A stretch of 64,000 bases of DNA from Xiphophorus maculatus. Its lineage: Eukaryota; Chordata; Actinopteri; Cyprinodontiformes; Poeciliidae. Location of the stretch: the NCBI RefSeq assembly GCF_002775205.1, contig NC_036458.1, positions 3,068,560 to 3,132,559 of the forward strand, written 5' to 3'. The notes beneath the pieces were generated by a model, which saw nothing but the letters and a program-made list of their open reading frames with translations, searched no databases and had not been told where the DNA came from. The translations under genes and the position numbers were made by a program. Below, piece by piece: positions 56,340 to 64,000 of the stretch. Within the stretch, counting starts at the first letter, position 1, and every line of letters starts with the position of its first letter.

Positions 56340-57599
56340 TGTATATAACTGATTTAACTCAGTAACTGTTACACATGGGATTAGTTTGGAACTTTAAAAT
56401 TAAGCATACTGAAAATTTCAAAATAAAAGCCTTGAATATTTTACATGACGTAATTGCTCTTTTTGGCCGTATATGACTTTTTCATCCAAAGCAATGTTAC
56501 ACATGGGATTAGTTTGGAACTTTAAAATGGAGCATAATAATAATTTCAAAATAAAAGCCTTGAATATTTTACATGACGTAATTGCTCTTATTGGCCGTAT
56601 ATTACTTTTTCATCCAAAGCAATGTTACACATGGGATTAGTTCGGAACTTTAAAATGGAGCATAATAATAATTTCAAAATAAAAGCCTTGAATATTTTTA
56701 CATAATGTAATTGCTTTTTTTGGCCGTATATGACGTTTTCATCCAAAGCACTGTTACACATGGGATTAGTTTTGAACTTTAAAATGAAGCTTAACAAAAA
56801 TTTCAAAATAAAAGCCTTGAATATTTTTACATCATGTAATTGCTCTTTTGAGCTTTATTTGACTTTTTCATCCAAAGCAATGTTACACATGGGATTAGTT
56901 CGGAACTTTAAAATGGAGCATAATAATAATTTCAAAATAAAAGCCTTGAATATTTTTACATCAGGTAATTGCGCTTTTTGGCTTTATGTGACTTTTTTAT
57001 CCAAAGCACTGTTACACAATGGAATAGTTTGGCCCTCTGAAATGAAGCATACTGAAAATTTCAAAATAAAAGCCTTGAATATTTTTACGTCATGTAATTG
57101 CTCTTTTTGGCCGTATATGACTTTTTCATCCAAAGCACTGTTACACATGGGATTTGTTCGGAACTTTAAAATGGAGCATAATAATAATTTCAAAATAAAA
57201 GCCTTGAATATTTTTACATCAGGTAATTGCGCTTTTTGGCTTTATGTGACTTTTTCATCCAAAGCACTGTTACACATGGGATTAGTTCGGAACTTTAAAA
57301 TGGAGCATAATAATAATTTCAAAATAAAAGCCTTGCATATTTTTACATCAGGTAATTGCGCTTTTTGGCTTTATGTGACTTTTTTATCCAAAGCACTGTT
57401 ACACATGGGATTCGTTCGGAACTTTAAAATGGAGCATACTGAAAATTTCAAAATAAAAGCCTTGAATATTTTTACATCATGCAATTGCTGTTTTTGGCTT
57501 TGTATGACTTTTTCATCCAAAGCACTGTTACACATGGTATTAGTTCGGAACTTTAAAATGAAGTTTAACAAAACTTCCAAAATAAAAGCCTTGACAAAA
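56340..57599 (+). repeat. Array unit 2: central block of ~10 x 129 bp repeats
   Basis: Same 129 bp family as unit 1. A 323-codon open frame (56730-57701) runs through most of it and into the trailer, which argues that it is a by-product of the period. Confidence 0.95.
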
Positions 57600-57773
57600 A
57601 TTTTAAATCGTACTGAATGGTGCACGTCCGCCTCGCTTAACGTTCTTGCGGTTCTCCGCGTGCCACTGCTTACGTCGCGGCGATGCCGATTTGTGGCGTG
57701 ACGACGCCGGGCCCGAACCCCACGGGCGCGCCTTGGCAGGCCCCGGCTAAATTTCTTCCGAAATTTTCTAGTT
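57600..57773 (+). repeat. Array unit 2: CpG-rich trailer
   Basis: As in unit 1 but with a short deletion removing the GTCGAC palindrome. The inverted repeat TGGCAGGCCCC is at 57734-57744, followed by the AAATTTC/GAAATTT hairpin, CTAG, TT and the next head. Confidence 0.85.
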
Positions 57774-58628
57774 GGGGCCTGCCATGCAAAGCAATGGCAG
57801 GAACCTATTACTATTGTCGGAGAGAAGCGTCTCTTTAATATTCTTTATTCTTCCGTAACCGTTAATGCGGCTCATACCGCTGGGTGCACACCTACAAATG
57901 AGGTATCAAAACGTGCAGAAAATTCACGCCATTGGAGCTATTACTTGTGGTGGGATTTGGGCTTAACGTGGCGACATAATTCGCAAAAAACTACGAAAAA
58001 AACCCCATTATAACTCAATGGGAAAAATCCTAGAAATACCCTATTTTTGAGGATTTGCTGTGTCGTCACAAATTCACGTAGAAATGCCATTCAAATTTCA
58101 TTTTGTAGATACGTCTGTGATCTCTTCGAAAGTGAAGACGGCTCGTCGATACCAGTTACGGTTTGTCCACAATTTGCCTCTAAGCGACCCAAACTTTCTC
58201 ATTTTTGCTGAAATTACAGTGACAGCCCATCTCGGTTCATATCTGGGCACAACATTTCTTTCTCTCATCGCTGTAAATGCTCTGAGTGAGGTACAGATAT
58301 GAATCTCGGGACTATCGCAGAAGACACATTGAACTGTCATACGCTCGAAACGCTTTTCGAATATGTATTACGGTTCCCGAACAAGAAGGATTTGTTTCCA
58401 ATGCTTTTTTTCAGTAAAGTGTGTTTGCTCAAACACACTTGTGTGTTTGAGAGCTCACAGCTCAGAGCTCACACCTGCTGAGACCATTATTTGCCATAGC
58501 AACGGAACTCAAGAGGCTATTGGCTGCTGATTTGGACTACGAATACGCATCGCTGTAGTTCTATCTATCCTCAGTTGAAACAGATCAGGACTGAGAACTG
58601 GCCTTTAGAACTACTGCTGCTATGGGCT
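57774..58628 (+). repeat. Array unit 3: one head monomer (variant 2) and leader
   Basis: The head at 57774-57838 has the AGAGA/TCTCT second hairpin. The leader 57839-58628 is the short form, with the CTCAAACACAC hairpin and the TATATAAC end. Confidence 0.85.
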
Positions 58629-60267
58629 GTATATAACTGATTTAACTCAGTAACTGTTACACATGGGATTAGTTTGGAACTTTAAAATGGAGCATAATAA
58701 TAATTTCAAAATAAAAGCCTTGAATAGTTTTACATCAGGTAATTGCTGTTTTTGGCTTTATTTGACGTTTTCATCCAAAGCACTGTTACACATGGGATTA
58801 CTTTGGAACTTTAAAATGGAGAATAATAATAATTTCAAAATAAAAGCCTTGAATATTTTTACATCAGGTAATTGCTTTTTTTGGCCGTATATGACTTTTT
58901 CATCCAAAGCAATGTTACACATGGGATTAGTTTGGAACTTTAAAATGGAGAATAATAATTTCAAAATAAAAGCCTTGAATATTTTTACATCATGTAATTG
59001 CTGTTTTTGGCTTTATGTGACTTTTTTATCCAAAGCACTGTTACACATGGGATTAGTTCGGAATTTAAAATGGAGCATAATAATAATTTCAAAATAAAAG
59101 CCTTGAATATTTTTACATCAGGTAATTGCTGTTTTTGGCTTTATGTGACTTTTTCATCCAAAGCAATGTTACACATGGGATTAGTTTGGAACTTTGAAAT
59201 TAAGCATACTGAAAATTTCAAAATAAAAGCCTTGAATATTTTTACATCATGTAATTGCGGTTTTTGGCTTTATGTGACTTTTTCATCCAAAGCAATGTTA
59301 CACATGGGATTAGTTTGGAACTTTGAAATTAAGCATACTGAAAATTTCAAAATAAAAGCCTTGAATATTTTACATGACGTAATTGCTCTTTTTGGCCGTA
59401 TATGACTTTTTCATCCAAAGCAATGTTACACATGGGATTAGTTCGGAACTTTAAAATGGAGCATAATAATAATTTCAAAATAAAAGCCTTGAATATTTTT
59501 ACATCAGGTAATTGCTGTTTTTGGCCGTATATGACTTTTTCATCCAAAGCACTGTTACACATGGGATTAGTTTGGAACTTTAAAATGGAGCATAATAATA
59601 ATTTCAAAATAAAAGCCCTGAATATTTTTACATCATGTATTTGCTCTTTTTGGCTTTATCTGACTTTTCCATCCAAAGCACTGTTACACATGGGATTAGT
59701 TTGGAACTTTAAAATTAAGCATACTGAAAATTTCAAAATAAAAGCCTTGAATATTTTACATGACGTAATTGCTCTTTTTGGCCGTATATGACTTTTTCAT
59801 CCAAAGCACTGTTACACGTGGTATTAGTTTGGCCCTCTGAAATGAAGCATAATAATAATTTCAAAATAAAAGCCTTGAATATTTTTACATCAGGTAATTG
59901 CTGTTTTTGGCTTTATATGACTTTTTCATCCAAAGCACTGTTACACATGGGATTAGTTTGGAACTTTAAAATGGAGCATAATAATAATTTCAAAATAAAA
60001 GCCTTGAATATTTTTACATCAGGTAATTGCTCTTTTTGGCTTTATTTGACTTTTTCATCCAAAGCACTGTTACACGTGGTATTAGTTTGGCCCTTTGAAA
60101 TGAAGCATACTGAAAATTTCAAAATAAAAGCCTTGAATATTTTTACATCAGCTACTTGTGTTTTGAGCATTATATAACTATTTTAACCCAAGGACTATTA
60201 CGCATGGGATTAGTTTGGCCCTTTGAAATGAAGTTTAACAAAACTTCCAAAATAAAAGCCTCGACAA
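58629..60267 (+). repeat. Array unit 3: central block of ~12-13 x 129 bp repeats
   Basis: Same family. The last units carry TTATATAACTATTTTAACCC in place of the core TTTATTTGACTTTTTCATCC. Confidence 0.95.
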
Positions 60268-60455
60268 CATTTTAAATCGTACCGAACGGTGCACGTCCGC
60301 CTCGCTTAACGTTCTTGCGGTTCTCCGCGTGCCACTGCTTACGTCGCGGCGTTCTTTGGCGTCGACGCCGATTTGTGGCGCGACGACGCCGGGCCCGAAC
60401 CCCACGGCCGCGCCTTGGCAGGCCCCGGCTAAATTTCTTCCGAAATTTTCTAGTT
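60268..60455 (+). repeat. Array unit 3: CpG-rich trailer
   Basis: Contains the perfect 12 bp palindrome GGCGTCGACGCC, the inverted repeat TGGCAGGCCCC (60416-60426), and the terminal hairpin plus CTAG before the next head. Confidence 0.85.
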
Positions 60456-61319
60456 GGGGCCTGCCATGCAAAGCAATGGCAGGAACCTATTGCTATTCTC
60501 CCAAGAAAAGTTTCTTTATTATTATTATTCTTTATTTTTCATCCGTAACCGTTAATGCGGCTCATACCGCTGCGTGCACACCTACAAAAGAGGTATCAAA
60601 ACGTGCAGAAAATTCACGCCATTCCAGCTATTACTTTTGGTGGGATTCGGGATTAACATGGCGACATAATTCGCAAAAAACTACGAAAAAAACCCCATTA
60701 TAACTCAATGGGAAAAATCCTAGAAATACCCTATTTTTGAGGATTTGCTGTGTCGTCACAAATTCACCTAGAAATGCCATTCAAATTTCATTTTGTAGAT
60801 ACGTCTGTGATCTCTTCGAAAGTGAAGACGGCTCGTCGATACCAGTTATGGTTTGTCCACAATTTGCCTCTAAGCGACCCAAAGTTTCTCATTTTTGCTC
60901 ATATTAGAGTGACAGCCGACCTCGGTTCATATCTGGGCACAACATTTCTTTCTCTCATCACTGTAAATGCTCTGAGTGAGGTACAGATATGAATCTCGGG
61001 ACTATCGCAGAAGACACATTGAACTGTCATACGCTTAAAACGCTTTTCGAATATGTATTACGGTTCCCGAACAAGAAGGATTTGTTTCCAATGCTTTTTT
61101 TCAGTAAAGTGTGTTTGCTCAAACACACTTGTGTGTTTGAGAGCTCACAGCTCAGAGCTCACACCTGCTGAGACCATTATTTGCCATAGCAACGGAACTC
61201 AAGAGGCTATTGGCTGCTGGTTAGGACTACGAATACGCATCGTTGTAGTTCTATCTATCCTCAGTTGAAACAGATCAGGACTGAGAACTGGCCTTTACAA
61301 CTACTTGCTGCTTTGGGCT
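60456..61319 (+). repeat. Array unit 4: one head monomer (variant 1) and leader
   Basis: The head has the AAGAAA/TTTCTT second hairpin (variant 1), as in the first monomer of unit 1. The leader is the short form. Confidence 0.85.
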
Positions 61320-62833
61320 GTATATAACTGATTTAACTCAGTAACTGTTACACATGGGATTAGTTTTACACTTTAAAATTAAGCATATTGAAAATTTCAC
61401 AATAAAAGCCCTGAATATTTTTACATGACGTAATTGCTCTTTTTTGGCTTTATTTGACTTTTTCATCCAAAGCACTGTTACACATGGTATTAGTTTGGCC
61501 CTTTAAAATGAAGCTTAACAAAAATTTCAAAATAAAAGCCTTGAATATTTTTACATCAGCTACTTGTGTTTTGAGCATTATATAACTATTTTAACCGAAG
61601 GACTATTACGCATGGGATTAGTTTGGCCCTTTGAAATGAAGCATCCTGCAAATTTCAAAATAAAAGCCTTGAATATTTTTACATGACGTAATTGCTCTTT
61701 TTGGCTTTATTTGACTTTTTCATCCAAAGCACTGTTACACATGGTATTAGTTTGGCCCTTTGAAATGAATATTAACAAAAATTTCAAAATTAAAGCCTTG
61801 AATATTTTTACATCATGTAATTGCTCTTTTTGGCTTTATTTGACTTTTTCATCCAAAGCACTGTTACACGTGGTATTAGTTTGGCCCTTTGAAATGAAGC
61901 TTAACAAAAGTTTCAAAATAAAAGCCTTGAATATTTTTACATGACGTAATTGCTCTTTTTGGCCGTATATGACTTTTTCATCCAAAGCACTCTTACACGT
62001 GGTATTAGTTCAGAACTTTAAAATGAAGCATACTGAAAATTTCAAAATAAAAGCCTTGAATATTTTACATGAAGTAATTGCTCTTTTTGGCCGTATATGA
62101 CTTTTTCATCCAAAGCAATGTTACACATGGGATTAGTTCGGAACTTTAAAATGGAGCATAATAATAATTTCAAAATAAAAGCCTTGAATATTTTTACATC
62201 AGGTAATTGCTGTTTTTGGCTTTATTTGACGTTTTCATCCAAAGCACTGTTACACATGGGATTACTTTGGAACTTTGAAATGAAGCATACTGAAAATTTC
62301 AAAATAAAAGCCTTGAATATTTTTACATCAGGTAATTGCTGTTTTTGGCTTTATATGACTTTTTCATCCAAAGCACTGTTACACATGGGATTAGTTTGGA
62401 ACTTTAAAATGGAGCATAATAATAATTTCAAAATAAAAGCCTTGAATATTTTTACATCAGGTAATTGCTCTTTTTGGCTTTATTTGACTTTTTCATCCAA
62501 AGCACTGTTACACGTGGTATTAGTTTGGCCCTTTGAAATGAAGCATTCTGAAAATTTCAAAATAAAAGCCTTGAATAATTTTACATGACGTAATTGCTCT
62601 TTTTGGCTTTATTTGACTTTTTCATCCAAAGCACTGTTACACGTGGTATTAGTTTGGCCCTTTGAAATGAAGCATACTGAAAATTTCAAAATAAAAGCCT
62701 TGAATATTTTTACATCAGCTACTTGTGTTTTGAGCATTATATAACTATTTTAACCCAAGGACTATTACGCATGGGATTAGTTTGGCCCTTTGAAATGAAG
62801 GTTAACAAAACTTCCAAAATAAAAGCCTTGACA
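61320..62833 (+). repeat. Array unit 4: central block of ~11-12 x 129 bp repeats
   Basis: The stretch 61711-62590 has nearly the same unit order as 53480-54357 in unit 1, which points to sequence exchange between array units. The second unit of the block here has GGCCGTATATGAC where unit 1 has GGCTTTATTTGAC. Confidence 0.95.
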
Positions 62834-63022
62834 ACATTTTAAATCGTACCGAACGGTGCACGTCCGCCTCGCTTAACGTTCTTGCGGTTCTCCGCGTGCC
62901 ACTGATCACGTCGCGGCGTCCTTTGGCGTCGACGCCGATTTGTGGCGCGACGACGCCGGGCCCATGCCCGACGGGCGCGCCTTGGCAGGCCCCGGCTAAA
63001 TTTCTTCCGAAATTTTCTAGTT
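62834..63022 (+). repeat. Array unit 4: CpG-rich trailer
   Basis: The inverted repeat TGGCAGGCCCC is at 62983-62993, with the terminal hairpin and CTAG-TT before the head at 63023. GGCGTCGACGCC is intact. Confidence 0.85.
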
Positions 63023-64000
63023 GGGGCCTGCCATGCAAAGCAATGGCAGGAACCTATTACTATTGTCGGAGAGAAGCGTCTCTTTAAGTATTATTGGGGC
63101 CTGCCATGCAAAGCAATGGCAGGAACCTATTACTATTGTCGGAGAGAAGCGTCTCTTTATTATAATTCTTTATTTTTCTTCCGTAACCGTTAATGCGGCT
63201 CATACCGCTGGGTGCACACCTACAAATGAGGTATCAAAACGTGCAGAAAATTCACGCCATTGGAGCTATTATTTTTGGTGGGATTTGGGCTTAACGTGGC
63301 GACATAATTCGCAAAAAACTGCGAAAAAAACCCCATTATAACTCAATGGGAAAAATCCTAGAAATACCCTATTTTTGAGGATTTGCTGTGTCGTCACAAA
63401 TTCACCTAGAAATGCCATTCAAATTTCATTTTGTAGATACGTCTGTGATCTCTTCGAAAGTGAAGACGGCTCGTCGATACCAGTTACGGTTTGTCCACAA
63501 TTTGCCTCTAAGCGACCCAAAGTTTCTCATTTTTCTTCAAATTAGAGTGACAGCCCATCTCGGTTCATATCTGGGCACAACATTTCTTTCTCTCATCACT
63601 GTAAATGCTCTGAGTGAGGTACAGATATGAATCTCGGGACTATCGCAGAAGACACATTGAACTGTCATACGCTCGAAACGCTTTTCGAATATGTATTACG
63701 GTTCCCGAACAAGAAGGATTTGTTTCCAATGCTTTTTTTCAGTAAAGTGTGTTTGCTCAAACACACTTGTGTGTTTGAGAGCTCACAGCTCAGAGCTCAC
63801 ACCTGCTGAGACCATTATTTGCCATAGCAACGGAACTCAAGAGGCTATTGGCTGCTGATTTGGACTACGAATACGCATCGCTGTAGTTCTATCTATCCTC
63901 AGTTGAAACAGATCAGGACTGAGAACTGGCCTTTAGAACTACTGCTGCTATGGGCTGTATATAACTGATTTAACTCAGTAACTGTTACACATGGGATTAG
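63023..64000 (+). repeat. Array unit 5 (partial): two head monomers (variant 2), leader and first tandem repeat
   Basis: Heads start at 63023 and 63096 (73 bp spacing). The leader runs from about 63166 to 63956. The window ends just inside the first 129 bp repeat, so the array continues to the right. Confidence 0.85.

Larger units (their letters stand above)
50904..64000 (+). repeat. Tandem array of a composite head-leader-129 bp array-trailer unit (Helentron-like?)
   Basis: Four complete units and the start of a fifth lie head to tail in the same orientation. The same leader landmark (TTCTTCCGTAACCGTTAATG) sits near 51151, 55316, 57850, 60538 and 63176, so periods are ~4.2, 2.5, 2.7 and 2.6 kb. 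Length differences come mostly from the number of central 129 bp repeats. No Rep, helicase, transposase or reverse-transcriptase frame is present. The layout of a head inverted repeat, a subterminal counterpart in the trailer and a terminal hairpin, with TT at the junctions, resembles non-autonomous Helentron rolling-circle elements. A plain complex satellite is the alternative. Confidence 0.85.

Noticed and set aside
51966..57701. Long open frames of 238, 189 and 323 codons through the 129 bp repeats, as a repetitive protein gene
   Set aside because: They exist because 129 is a multiple of three. Units of 128 bp break the frame in every block, and one frame runs on into the CpG-rich trailer. 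No signal peptide, splice structure or domain is seen.
51363..63809. Recurrent 80- and 60-codon open frames in the leaders as conserved small proteins
   Set aside because: Differences among the five copies are mostly amino-acid changing, and unit 2 interrupts the first frame. Recurrence reflects recent duplication, not protein selection.

Overview
This window is genomic DNA from a bony fish, most likely a teleost. It holds split, vertebrate-type genes with GT-AG introns, many short inverted-repeat DNA transposons, a tRNA-derived SINE and L2-like LINE fragments, and nothing prokaryotic. I could not fix the species. Four protein genes are supported by exon-by-exon reading with consistent splice phases. 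Their human counterparts (ARHGAP27, MBTD1, NME1/NME2, RAPGEFL1) all lie on chromosome 17q21, which supports the identifications.

Layout. 1-2120: 5' end of an ARHGAP27-like Rho GTPase-activating protein gene, minus strand, running off the left edge. 2121-10210: intergenic, with a dispersed element, an ATCC microsatellite, a cluster of overlapping perfect hairpins, and a SINE nested in a palindromic MITE. 10211-18976: complete mbtd1, plus strand, 18 coding exons, 722 residues, with an FCS zinc finger and four MBT repeats. 18977-26135: repeats, including a GTTAC-rich minisatellite with a ~303 bp internal duplication, two MITEs, a hAT-like end and L2 LINE remains. 26136-31072: complete nme2-like nucleoside diphosphate kinase gene, minus strand, 149 residues, with a non-coding first exon and a TATA/GC-box promoter. 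31073-37215: intergenic, with an (ATCC/AACC)n array and a small MITE. 37216-49956: most of rapgefl1, minus strand, 14 exons; the N-terminal exon(s) were not found. One rapgefl1 intron carries U12-type (minor spliceosome) signals. 49957-50905: promoter-like GC-rich stretch and another MITE.

50904-64000 (end) is one continuous tandem array of a large composite repeat, and is the most unusual part of the window. Each unit has a ~72 bp head with two hairpins (1-3 copies), a ~0.8-1.0 kb leader, a central block of ~129 bp tandem repeats (about 10-25 copies), and a ~180 bp CpG-rich trailer. The trailer ends in an 11-base inverted match to the head followed by a terminal hairpin and CTAG. Four full units and the start of a fifth are present, all in the same orientation. 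The architecture resembles non-autonomous Helentron-type rolling-circle transposons with central tandem repeats. Two head variants differ by three compensatory base-pair changes in one hairpin, which suggests the fold itself is maintained. That family assignment is inference; no transposase or Rep-helicase gene is visible here.

The genes do not form an operon or pathway. MBTD1 is a chromatin reader, NME2 a nucleotide kinase, and ARHGAP27 and RAPGEFL1 are regulators of small GTPases.
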